This document shows positions 8,893-16,184 of a stretch of 64,000 bases of DNA, in pieces. Made by a program: the position numbers and the translations under genes. The notes under the pieces were generated by a model that saw only the letters and a list, made by a program, of their open reading frames with translations, was not told the DNA's origin and made no database searches. Each line of letters starts with the position of its first letter. Positions within the stretch are counted from its first letter, which is position 1. The DNA comes from Streptomyces sp. NBC_01549 (GTDB lineage Bacteria > Actinomycetota > Actinomycetes > Streptomycetales > Streptomycetaceae). Location: contig NZ_JAPEPW010000001.1 of the NCBI RefSeq assembly GCF_026339955.1, forward strand, positions 1,612,001 to 1,676,000, read 5' to 3'.

Positions 8893-9286
8893 CTCTGCTA
8901 CCTCCGGGACAAGCCGCGCCGTGGGCGAACGAGGGTTTCTGATCACGTTCGGCGGTACATTACGGATATATGGAGCTGATCAGATCTACGGACCCACTGA
9001 AGAGGAAAGGGTTCGCCCACCGGTGACGACACGCGAGGAGCGAGAGCAAGCGCACCCGTGCGGCGCAACGCCGAGCGACTCGACCCAGCCCGTCCGGCGT
9101 TCGAGGACGAGCCCCGTTCGGGCCGAAGCGGGGGTCTGAGGGGGCGCACCCAGGGGACGGCGCCCCAGCGCACGCCCGCCAATCGGTGCACGTCCCTTCA
9201 CACCGGCAGGTGTGACGCGCAACACTCGCAGGCGCATGAACGTTGCCACCCAGGGCCCAGAAGGCCCACGGAAGCGAGGTCACGTC
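8893..9286. other. Divergent intergenic region upstream of the sdh cluster
   Basis: 394 bp between the divergent lipoprotein gene and the plus-strand small gene. It should carry both promoters. An AT-rich patch at about 8955-8990 (TACATTACGGATATATGG) is the best candidate for promoter elements. The right half holds a Streptomyces-type interspersed repeat, listed separately. I see no gene. Confidence 0.5.
9086..9166 (+). repeat. Streptomyces interspersed intergenic repeat (GAGGACGAG type)
   Basis: The string CAGCCCGTCCGGCGTTCGAG, followed by GACGAG, GGCCGAAGCGGGGGTCTG and a GGGGGCGCACCCAGGGG tail, matches a motif I recall as very frequent in intergenic regions of Streptomyces chromosomes. It lies outside the genes here. 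Its function is unknown; it may fold as RNA. Recognition is from memory. Confidence 0.55.
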
Positions 9287-9577
9287 ATGTCCGTGCAAGA
9301 CGACCTGATGTCAGTCCAGCGCTGCCTCGACGACCTGAACCGGTCGGTGGGCCGCCTGGAGCAGCAAATCGGCAGCGGCGGGCTCGAGATGCGCCGCGTC
9401 CGTGCCGACGCCGACCATCTGCGCGAGAGCGTCGCGCTGCTGCGCGAGACGGCCCCCGGCCTCACCTCGCCGCGGCGCCCCGATCTCGTGGCCATCCCCG
9501 ACACCCCGTACGACAACACCCTGTGGACGGACTCGGACGACGAGGGTCTCGGCGCCCGCGACCGGCACGCCCCCTGA
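9287..9577 (+). CDS. Small conserved hypothetical protein ahead of the sdh genes
   Basis: A 96-aa acidic protein starting MSVQDDLMSVQRCLDDLNRS. The first 60 residues have heptad-like leucine/isoleucine spacing (LDDLNRSVGRLEQQIG), so a short coiled coil is likely. The C-terminus is rich in Asp and Pro. The ATG at 9287 is chosen because upstream in-frame codons look non-conserved. It lies 21 bp before the membrane-anchor gene of succinate dehydrogenase and is probably co-transcribed. I do not know its function, and there is no catalytic motif. Confidence 0.75.
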   Translation: MSVQDDLMSVQRCLDDLNRSVGRLEQQIGSGGLEMRRVRADADHLRESVALLRETAPGLTSPRRPDLVAIPDTPYDNTLWTDSDDEGLGARDRHAP

Positions 9578-9598
9578 CCCCACCGACCGGAGCTCTCC

Positions 9599-10420
9599 TT
9601 GACCACTGGTACGGAACCTCATCCCAACAGCGGCGGCGTACGGACCGGCACGCGCGCCGCGATCACCGCCCCGCATCTGCGGACCGACCGCTGGTGGCTG
9701 GCGCCCGCCGCCACCGCGGCCGGGCTGCTGGCCTTCGTGGTCTATTCGACCTGGCGGGCCTTCGCGGACTCGAACTACTACTCCGCGCCGTACGTCTCGC
9801 CGTTCTACTCGCCCTGTCTGGCGGACCGGTGCCAGACCATGCACGCGGGCCCGAACGCGGACCTCTTCGGGAGCTGGTGGGGCATCTCCCCCGCCGTCAT
9901 CATCCTGATCTTCCCGCTCGGCTTCCGGCTGACCTGCTACTACTACCGCAAGGCCTACTATCGCGGCTTCTGGCTGTCGCCCCCGGCCTGCGCGGTGGCG
10001 GAACCGCACAAGAAGTACACCGGCGAGACCCGCTTCCCGCTGATCCTGCAGAACATCCACCGGTACTTCTTCTACGCGGCACTCCTCGTGGCAGGCGTCC
10101 TGACCTACGACACCGTGCTCTCCTTCCGCGACGAGCACTACCGCTGGGGCCACATGGGCCTGGGCACCCTGGTCTTCCTGCTCAACATCACGCTGATCTG
10201 GGCATACACCCTGTCCTGCCACTCCTGCCGGCACATCGTCGGCGGCAAGCTCAAGCACTTCTCCAAACATCCCGTGCGCTACCGGATGTGGCAGTGGGTC
10301 GGGAAGCTGAACGCCCGTCACATGCTGCTCGCCTGGGCCTCGCTGGTCAGCGTGGCACTCGCCGACTTCTACGTGTACCTCGTCGCGTCCGGCGCCTTCG
10401 ACGATCCGCGCTTCTTCTAG
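9599..10420 (+). CDS. Succinate dehydrogenase membrane anchor subunit, actinobacterial Sdh1C-like
   Basis: A 273-aa integral membrane protein with about five helices, encoded just before sdhA. It begins at a TTG (9599) with GGAG a few bases upstream; no earlier ATG or GTG fits. Helices lie near residues 33-52, 100-118, 155-175, 194-215 and 240-262. Histidines inside or near helices (NIHRYFF, YRWGHMGLG, NARHMLLAW) are candidate haem ligands. It resembles the anchor of the mycobacterial Sdh1 type rather than the classical small SdhC/SdhD pair. It should fix the flavoprotein and iron-sulfur subunits to the membrane and pass electrons to the quinone. The haem-ligand assignment is inference. Confidence 0.8.
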   Translation: MTTGTEPHPNSGGVRTGTRAAITAPHLRTDRWWLAPAATAAGLLAFVVYSTWRAFADSNYYSAPYVSPFYSPCLADRCQTMHAGPNADLFGSWWGISPAVIILIFPLGFRLTCYYYRKAYYRGFWLSPPACAVAEPHKKYTGETRFPLILQNIHRYFFYAALLVAGVLTYDTVLSFRDEHYRWGHMGLGTLVFLLNITLIWAYTLSCHSCRHIVGGKLKHFSKHPVRYRMWQWVGKLNARHMLLAWASLVSVALADFYVYLVASGAFDDPRFF

Positions 10421-10438
10421 ATTGGGTGGGGCCTTCTG

Positions 10439-12418
10439 ATGTCCGTGGTTGACAGGCAGGAGTGGGACGTTGTCGTGGTCGGTGCCGGGGGCGCCGGACT
10501 GCGCGCAGCCATCGAGGCGCGCGAGCGCGGCGCCCGTACGGCCGTGATCTGCAAGTCGCTGTTCGGCAAGGCGCACACGGTGATGGCCGAGGGCGGCATC
10601 GCGGCGGCGATGGGCAACGCCAACTCCCACGACAACTGGCAGGTCCACTTCCGCGACACCATGCGGGGCGGCAAGTTCCTGAACCAGTGGCGGATGGCCG
10701 AGCTGCACGCCAAGGAAGCCCCGGACCGGGTGTGGGAGCTGGAGACCTGGGGTGCGCTCTTCGACCGTACGAAGGACGGGCGGATCTCGCAGCGCAACTT
10801 CGGCGGCCACGAGTACCCACGGCTCGCGCATGTCGGCGACCGGACCGGGCTCGAACTCATCCGGACCCTCCAGCAGAAGATCGTGTCGCTCCAGCAGGAG
10901 GACATGAAGGAGACCGGGGACTACGAGAGCCGGCTGAAGGTGTATCAGGAGTGCACCGTCACACGTGTGCTGAAGGACGGCAGCCGGGTCTCGGGAGCGT
11001 TCTGCTATGAGCGCGAGTCCGGGCGCTTCTTCGTGCTCGAGGCGCCCTCCGTCGTCATCGCCACCGGCGGCATCGGCAAGTCGTTCAAGGTGACGTCCAA
11101 CTCGTGGGAGTACACCGGCGACGGGCACGCCCTCGCGCTGCTCGCCGGAGCGCCACTGCTCAACATGGAGTTCGTGCAGTTCCACCCGACGGGCATGGTC
11201 TGGCCGCCGTCGGTGAAGGGGATCCTGGTCACCGAGTCGGTGCGCGGCGACGGCGGGGTGCTCAGGAACTCCGACGGCAAGCGGTTCATGTTCGACTACA
11301 TCCCGGACGTCTTCAAGGAGAAGTACGCGCAGTCCGAGGAGGAGGGCGACCGCTGGTACGAGGACCCGGACCACAACCGGCGTCCCCCGGAGCTGCTGCC
11401 GCGCGACGAGGTCGCCCGCGCCATCAACTCCGAGGTCAAGGCGGGTCGCGGATCGCCGCACGGCGGGGTCTTCCTGGATGTGTCGACCCGTATGCCCGCC
11501 GAGGTGATCCGGCGCCGGCTCCCCTCCATGTACCACCAGTTCAAGGAGCTCGCCGACGTCGACATCACGGCGGAGGCGATGGAGGTCGGACCCACCTGCC
11601 ACTACGTCATGGGCGGCATCGCGGTCGACTCGGACTCGGCGGCGACGCGCGGCGTACCGGGGCTGTTCGCCGCCGGCGAGGTCGCGGGTGGTATGCACGG
11701 CTCCAACCGGCTCGGCGGCAACTCCCTCTCCGACCTGCTGGTCTTCGGGCGGCGGGCGGGACTGCACGCCGCCGAGTACGCCGCCGAGCACACCGACGAC
11801 CGTCCTCCCGTGGACGACGTCCAGATCGACACGGCGGCCGCCGAGGCCCTGCGGCCCTTCTCGGCGGAGGGCCCGGAGACCGGCACCGGCAGTGCTTCGC
11901 CGGGGGACGGCACCCGGGCCCCCGGCGCCGGACGCCCGCCCGAGAACCCGTACACCCTGCACCAGGAACTCCAGCAGGCCATGAACGACCTGGTCGGCAT
12001 CATCCGCCGCGAGGCCGAGATGGAACAGGCCCTGGAGAAGCTCGCGGAGCTGCGGGTACGGGCACGGCGGGCGGGAGTCGAGGGCCACCGGCAGTTCAAC
12101 CCCGGCTGGCACCTCGCCCTCGACCTGCGCAACATGCTCCTGGTCAGCGAGTGCGTGGCCCGCGCCGCCCTGGAGCGCACGGAGTCGCGCGGCGGCCACA
12201 CCCGCGAGGACCACCCGACGATGGAGCGGTCCTGGCGTCGCGTCAATCTCGTGTGCCAACTCACCGATCCCACGGGCGGTTTGGCGGCCACCGACCCCGT
12301 GCACGGCCAGATCGACCTCAGCCGCGAGACCACCGAACCCATTCGCCCCGACCTGCTCGCCCTCTTCGAGAAGGAGGAGCTGGTCAAGTACCTCGCCGAA
12401 GAGGAGCTCTACGATTGA
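10439..12418 (+). CDS. sdhA: Succinate dehydrogenase/fumarate reductase flavoprotein subunit
   Basis: A 659-aa FAD subunit that oxidises succinate to fumarate in the TCA cycle. The dinucleotide-binding GAGGAG is at residues 15-20. His46 in KAHTVMAEGG is the likely covalent FAD ligand. Active-site regions include FHPTGMVWPP and the SNRLGGNSLSDLLVFGRRAG segment near residue 425. A loop near residues 480-505 is rich in Gly, Thr and Pro. It follows the anchor gene by 18 bp. In the intact operon sdhB would follow closely, but a 1.27-kb tnpB element now separates the two. The last codon and stop (GAT TGA) abut or lie inside that element. Confidence 0.96.
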   Translation: MSVVDRQEWDVVVVGAGGAGLRAAIEARERGARTAVICKSLFGKAHTVMAEGGIAAAMGNANSHDNWQVHFRDTMRGGKFLNQWRMAELHAKEAPDRVWELETWGALFDRTKDGRISQRNFGGHEYPRLAHVGDRTGLELIRTLQQKIVSLQQEDMKETGDYESRLKVYQECTVTRVLKDGSRVSGAFCYERESGRFFVLEAPSVVIATGGIGKSFKVTSNSWEYTGDGHALALLAGAPLLNMEFVQFHPTGMVWPPSVKGILVTESVRGDGGVLRNSDGKRFMFDYIPDVFKEKYAQSEEEGDRWYEDPDHNRRPPELLPRDEVARAINSEVKAGRGSPHGGVFLDVSTRMPAEVIRRRLPSMYHQFKELADVDITAEAMEVGPTCHYVMGGIAVDSDSAATRGVPGLFAAGEVAGGMHGSNRLGGNSLSDLLVFGRRAGLHAAEYAAEHTDDRPPVDDVQIDTAAAEALRPFSAEGPETGTGSASPGDGTRAPGAGRPPENPYTLHQELQQAMNDLVGIIRREAEMEQALEKLAELRVRARRAGVEGHRQFNPGWHLALDLRNMLLVSECVARAALERTESRGGHTREDHPTMERSWRRVNLVCQLTDPTGGLAATDPVHGQIDLSRETTEPIRPDLLALFEKEELVKYLAEEELYD

Positions 12419-13646
12419 CCTTCTTCCCGCCTCGAAAGGCGGGAAGTGCCGCGGCTCGCGCCTCAGCATTTCCTGCTTCACCGCCGACTGCCTCAGCTGG
12501 AATGAACTTCCGCTGAGGTCTTACACCGGCTCCACAGGCTGCAACCGCCAGCCCGGCGGCCAAGATGTTCTTCGCGGCGTTGTGGTCCCGATCGTGCCGG
12601 GTGCCGCAGCCCTTGCACGTCCATTCACGGACGTGCAAGGGAAGGCTCTCGCAGATCCGACCACACGCAGAGCACGCCTTCGAGGAGGGGTGCCAGCGGT
12701 CGATGACGACAAGTTCACGCCCGTACCAGGCACACTTGTACTCCAGCATGGAACGCAGCCGTGTCCACGACGCGTCGCTGATGGCACGCGCCAGGCTGCC
12801 GTTCTTGAGCATGTTCCGGACGGTCAGGTCCTCGATCACGACCAGTTGGTTCTCCTGGACGAGTCGAGTGGTCAGCTTGTGCAGATAATCCCGGCGCCGG
12901 TCGGCGATCCGGCCGTGGACCCTCGCTACCTTGACACGCGCCTTGGCGCTGTTGTTCGACCCCTTAAGTTTACGGGCCAGTTCCCGCTGCGCCTTCGCGA
13001 GCCGGGCACGCTCCCGTTGCTCCTGCTTCGGGTTGGCGATCTTCTCTCCGGTCGACAAGGTCACCAGGCTGGATACGCCCGCATCGACACCTACGGCAGT
13101 ACGCGTTCTGCGCAGTGGCTTGACCATGTCCTCCACGAGCAGGGACACAAACCAGCGTCCCGCCCCATCTCGGGACACGGTCACCGTGGTCGGCTCCGCG
13201 CCTTTGGGCAGCGGACGCGACAAGGCGATGTCCAGCGGGCCGGACATCTTCGCCAGGAACAGCTCTCCACCGCGCCAGCGGAAAGCGGAACGGGTGTATG
13301 TCGCCGAAGGTCTGGCCTTCTTCTTCGACTTGAACCGCGGGTATCGGGCACGCTTGTCGAAGAAGGCCTGAAACGCACCCTGAAGGTGCCGCAGCGCCTG
13401 CTGAAGCGGCACAGAGGACACCTCCCGCAGAAACGCGGCCTCCTCACTGGATTTGAGGGCGGTGAGCGCCTTGTCCGTTGCCGGATAGCCAATCTTCTCC
13501 CCGCGCAGGGTGTACGCCTCGGAACGCAGCTGCAGCGCCCAGTTGTACACGTAGCGGACGCACCCGAACGTGCGCGACAGCTCCGCCGCCTGCTCGTCCG
13601 TGGGATAGAAGCGATACATGAAAGCCCGCTTCACCTGCTGCGCCAT
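12384..13646 (-). CDS. tnpB: RNA-guided nuclease TnpB (IS200/IS605 family, OrfB)
   Basis: A 420-aa TnpB. The N-terminal helix-turn-helix-like region starts MAQQVKRAFMYRFYPTDEQ. All RuvC parts look intact: GVDAGVSSLVTLSTG (first Asp, near residue 190), IEDLTV (Glu, near 274), and RDHNAAKNIL (last Asp, near 356). A four-cysteine zinc finger (CSACG and CKGCG) lies between the last two. No tnpA gene is nearby, so transposition would need a TnpA in trans. The gene runs antisense to sdhA and sdhB. Its last 10 codons read beyond the likely element end into sdhA, so the C-terminus is partly host-derived. It is probably active as a nuclease, since no motif is missing. Confidence 0.93.
   Translation of the reverse strand: MAQQVKRAFMYRFYPTDEQAAELSRTFGCVRYVYNWALQLRSEAYTLRGEKIGYPATDKALTALKSSEEAAFLREVSSVPLQQALRHLQGAFQAFFDKRARYPRFKSKKKARPSATYTRSAFRWRGGELFLAKMSGPLDIALSRPLPKGAEPTTVTVSRDGAGRWFVSLLVEDMVKPLRRTRTAVGVDAGVSSLVTLSTGEKIANPKQEQRERARLAKAQRELARKLKGSNNSAKARVKVARVHGRIADRRRDYLHKLTTRLVQENQLVVIEDLTVRNMLKNGSLARAISDASWTRLRSMLEYKCAWYGRELVVIDRWHPSSKACSACGRICESLPLHVREWTCKGCGTRHDRDHNAAKNILAAGLAVAACGAGVRPQRKFIPAEAVGGEAGNAEARAAALPAFRGGKKVNRRAPLRRGT
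12399..12530 (-). ncRNA. Candidate omega/reRNA scaffold and guide of the TnpB element
   Basis: TnpB nucleases use an RNA made from the 3' end of their gene and the element's right end, followed by a guide from flanking DNA. On the minus strand here there are two hairpins near the tnpB 3' end: CCTCAGC/GCTGAGG at 12491-12518, and a perfect 9-bp CTTCCCGCC/GGCGGGAAG stem at 12423-12446. The element end follows, and then sdhA sequence starting TCGTAGAGCTCC, which would be the guide. Limits are approximate; the RNA is inferred from family knowledge. Confidence 0.45.
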
Positions 13647-13689
13647 GTTTACACGCTAACCGCCTTCCGATGTAAGGGAGATGCTTTTC
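12415..13689 (-). mobile_element. tnpB-only IS605-type element inserted between sdhA and sdhB
   Basis: About 1.27 kb. On the minus strand the left side is preceded by TTCAT (13690-13694), a plausible target/TAM sequence. The right side ends after a 9-bp hairpin in GGTCAA, and TCAA is the right-end cleavage tetranucleotide known in IS608. As expected for this family there is no target duplication and there are no inverted repeats. Joining the flanks gives a 32-bp sdhA-sdhB gap with the sdhB ribosome site GGAGGG. The right boundary could instead lie at 12418/12419. Confidence 0.7.
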
Positions 13690-13724
13690 ATGAATTCCAC
13701 TGAGCTGCCGCGGGAGGGAAGCCG

Positions 13725-14516
13725 ATGAGCACAGCCGCGTCCACCACATACGAGGCGCACTTCCGGGTTTGGCGGGGGGACATCAAGGGCGGCGGCCTGG
13801 AGGACTTCGCCGTCGAGGTCAATGACGGTGAGGTGGTGCTGGACATCATCCACCGGCTCCAGGCGACCCAGGCCCCGGATCTGGCCGTCCGCTGGAACTG
13901 CAAGGCGGGCAAGTGCGGTTCGTGCTCGGCGGAGATCAACGGACGCCCCCGGCTGATGTGCATGACGCGGATGTCGGTGTTCACGCGGGAGGAGACGATC
14001 ACCGTCACACCGCTGCGCGCCTTCCCGGTCGTACGGGATCTCGTCACGGACGTCGGCTTCAACTACGCGAAGGCGCGGCAGGTTCCCTCCTTCGTTCCCC
14101 CGGCAGGTCTCGGCCCCGGCGAGTACCGCATGCAGCAGGAGGACGTGGACCGCTCGCAGGAGTTCCGCAAGTGCATCGAGTGCTTCCTGTGCCAGGACAC
14201 CTGCCATGTCGTGCGCGACCACGAGGAGAACAAACCGGCGTTCGCGGGCCCGCGCTTCCTGATGCGCGTCGCCGAACTGGACATGCACCCGCTGGACGCC
14301 GCCGCCGACACCGGTCTGGACCGCAAGCGCACCGCCCAGGAGGAACACGGCCTCGGCTACTGCAACATCACCAAGTGCTGCACCGAGGTCTGCCCCGAGG
14401 GCATCAAGATCACGGACAACGCCCTGATCCCCTTGAAGGAACGGGCGGTCGACCGCAAGTACGACCCGTTGGTGTGGCTGGGGTCGAAGATCAGGAGGCG
14501 GGATCCGTCGTCGTAG
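13725..14516 (+). CDS. sdhB: Succinate dehydrogenase/fumarate reductase iron-sulfur subunit
   Basis: A 263-aa electron-transfer subunit between the FAD of SdhA and the membrane anchor. Near residues 59-79, CKAGKCGSC plus a later Cys bind the [2Fe-2S] cluster. The pattern CIECFLCQDTC near residue 150 and CCTEVCPEGIKI near residue 220 bind the [4Fe-4S] and [3Fe-4S] clusters. The start ATG follows GGGAGGGAAGCCG, a strong ribosome site. The tnpB element upstream, in opposite orientation, separates it from sdhA. Transcription must therefore read through 1.27 kb of antisense element or start from a new promoter. The 3' end overlaps the convergent gene at 14491 by 26 bp. Confidence 0.95.
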   Translation: MSTAASTTYEAHFRVWRGDIKGGGLEDFAVEVNDGEVVLDIIHRLQATQAPDLAVRWNCKAGKCGSCSAEINGRPRLMCMTRMSVFTREETITVTPLRAFPVVRDLVTDVGFNYAKARQVPSFVPPAGLGPGEYRMQQEDVDRSQEFRKCIECFLCQDTCHVVRDHEENKPAFAGPRFLMRVAELDMHPLDAAADTGLDRKRTAQEEHGLGYCNITKCCTEVCPEGIKITDNALIPLKERAVDRKYDPLVWLGSKIRRRDPSS

Positions 14517-14832
14517 GAGCGGTGGGGCCGCGGCGGCGGTCCTGGGTCGCCCGGTACATCAGGGCGGCCCCGGTGATCAGGCCCGCGCCGCTCACGAGGG
14601 CGCCCGCGAACTGGAGGAAGCCGGGGCCCGAGAAGGCCAGGTTCAACGACTGGAGCGCGACGGCCGCCGTCACCAGCAGCGCGCCCTGGCCCCACAGGCG
14701 GCGCCGGACGACGGGACGGCGCTCCCACCCCGGCACCCGGCCGCCGCGCACGGCGACGATCCCGACGGCCGCCGCGAGTCCGAGGACCACGCCTTCACCG
14801 AGACCGGCCGTAAAGAGCCAGTGCCCTGTCAT
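14491..14832 (-). CDS. Small membrane protein, paralogue of its neighbour
   Basis: A 113-aa protein with about three or four membrane helices (near residues 7-27, 47-66 and 72-92) and a polar Arg/Thr/Pro tail. It shares the motif RPVVRRxLWGxG and the overall plan with the gene just upstream (14829-15158), so the two look like a tandem duplication. The start overlaps that gene's stop by 4 bp (ATGA). It is the last gene of a four-gene minus-strand operon and ends 26 bp inside sdhB. I do not recognise its function. Confidence 0.75.
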   Translation of the reverse strand: MTGHWLFTAGLGEGVVLGLAAAVGIVAVRGGRVPGWERRPVVRRRLWGQGALLVTAAVALQSLNLAFSGPGFLQFAGALVSGAGLITGAALMYRATQDRRRGPTAPTTTDPAS

Positions 14833-15158
14833 CGGCGTTCGGGTATGCCGGGGCTACCGGGACGCCGCGAGGCCATCTGCAGCACGAGCCCCCCGATGAA
14901 CAGGGCCATACCGGTCATCGCGAAGGGCGCCATGCTGAGGTCGGGCCCTCGGAACGGGCCGATGAACAGGTACAGGGACATCCCGGCGGCCCCCACCACC
15001 GAGCCGTACCCCCACAGCTTCGGCCGGACGACACGGGGGCGCAGCCAGGGCGGCACCCAGCCCGTGACGATCCCGGCGATCCCCGTCAGCGCCGTGCCGG
15101 TCATGGCCAGCGCGGCGAAGCCCACCAGATACGGGTGCACCGTCTCTCCCTCCCCCAT
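14829..15158 (-). CDS. Small membrane protein, paralogue of its neighbour
   Basis: A 109-aa protein starting MGEGETVHPYLVGFAALAMT with helices near residues 9-31, 51-68 and 75-96. The motif RPRVVRPKLWGYG parallels the downstream gene. The C-terminus is basic. It follows the kinase-like gene by 27 bp and overlaps the next gene by ATGA. The pair may form a hetero-oligomer in the membrane, but that is a guess. The function is unknown. Confidence 0.75.
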   Translation of the reverse strand: MGEGETVHPYLVGFAALAMTGTALTGIAGIVTGWVPPWLRPRVVRPKLWGYGSVVGAAGMSLYLFIGPFRGPDLSMAPFAMTGMALFIGGLVLQMASRRPGSPGIPERR

Positions 15159-15185
15159 AGCGCGCCGACCAGGCGCGCCCCCAGA

Positions 15186-16184
15186 TCATGGCACGGGGTT
15201 CTCCAGCAGGGTGAGGGTCTGCCCGACGCTGTGTTCCGCGATCGCCCGCATGAACTCCGGATCCGGGAAGTCGCCGTCGAGGAGCCGGAGCGGGCCCGCG
15301 ACCAGCGAGAGGTGCATGGCCAGGCGGTAGAGGCGCAGCCGGTCCTCGTCGAGACCGTCGGCACGCAGCGCCGCGTAGTCGTCGTGGAAGCGCTGACGCA
15401 GGAAGACGTGCTCCCACTCGGCGTCGAAGTAGAGCAAGCCCTCGATGTCGATGAGGGCGGGATGGCCGTGCTCGTCCACGAGGACGTGGTCCGGGCCGAG
15501 TTCGCCGTGGACGAGGCCCACGCGGCGGCGCGGGCGGACGGCCCCGGCGAGGGTGTGCAGTCGGTCGTGCAGGGCCTCGCGTACGGCGGCGATCCGGGCG
15601 TCGCGTGCGGCGGCCTCCGCCAGGTCGGCCAGCGCCCGTTCGAGGACGACCTCTTCGCACGAACCGCCGTACGCGCTGCCGCCGTTGTCGACGACGGCGA
15701 CCTTGCCGTGGCGGGGTGCCGGATGGGCGTGCATGGTGCGCAGGGCCTCGGCCAGTTCCCGCAGGGGCCCTGCGGCGGCCTGGGGGTCTCGGCGCAGCAA
15801 GTCCTCCAGGCTGCCGCCGCGTACGTCCTCCACCACGGCCGCGTCCGAGGGCACGTGCGTGTGCGTGCGGTCGGCGAACAGCAGGCGGGGGGTGCGGATG
15901 CCGAGGGCGGTGAGCCTGTCGTACGCGGCGGTGAAGAGGTCGAGTCCGGAGGCGTGCGAGAAGGAGTCACGGGGGTCCGCCGGGGCCGCGTCCCAGTAGT
16001 CCTCGGCCGGGTCCCAGACGTAGGCGACCGCGGTGGAACCGTCGTCGAGGAAGAGCCGGTAGGCACTCTTCTTGGAGCCTCCGCGCAGACGCTCGGCAGC
16101 GGTGAGCGTCCGGGCCGGGCCGAGCGCGGCACGGGCGTGGGGCGCCAGGTCGTCTTTCGTGAGCGGCCTGCGCGTGACGGTCAT
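15186..16184 (-). CDS. APH/choline-kinase-like phosphotransferase
   Basis: A 332-aa cytoplasmic protein of the aminoglycoside phosphotransferase (APH) family. The catalytic loop reads HGELGPDHVLVDE near residue 230, a variant of the usual HGDxxxxN with Glu and His at key places. It is followed by LIDIEG, which carries the metal-binding Asp. The N-terminal part (GGSKKSAYRLFLDDGS) is the nucleotide-binding lobe. The ATG at 16182-16184 overlaps the upstream gene by 4 bp, so translation is coupled. The substrate is unknown. Resistance is only one option for this fold, and the operon context does not suggest it. Confidence 0.8.
   Translation of the reverse strand: MTVTRRPLTKDDLAPHARAALGPARTLTAAERLRGGSKKSAYRLFLDDGSTAVAYVWDPAEDYWDAAPADPRDSFSHASGLDLFTAAYDRLTALGIRTPRLLFADRTHTHVPSDAAVVEDVRGGSLEDLLRRDPQAAAGPLRELAEALRTMHAHPAPRHGKVAVVDNGGSAYGGSCEEVVLERALADLAEAAARDARIAAVREALHDRLHTLAGAVRPRRRVGLVHGELGPDHVLVDEHGHPALIDIEGLLYFDAEWEHVFLRQRFHDDYAALRADGLDEDRLRLYRLAMHLSLVAGPLRLLDGDFPDPEFMRAIAEHSVGQTLTLLENPVP

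Noticed and set aside
12423..12446. Hairpin after sdhA considered as a host terminator
   Set aside because: It belongs to the tnpB element's right end and lies on the element side of the junction; the rebuilt empty site lacks it.
9311..12481. A 1056-codon minus-strand frame opposite the sdh genes
   Set aside because: It covers three clear plus-strand genes and has no motif; it exists only because of GC3 bias.
15186..16184. Aminoglycoside resistance gene
   Set aside because: The fold is APH-like but the catalytic loop is altered and the operon carries no resistance context.
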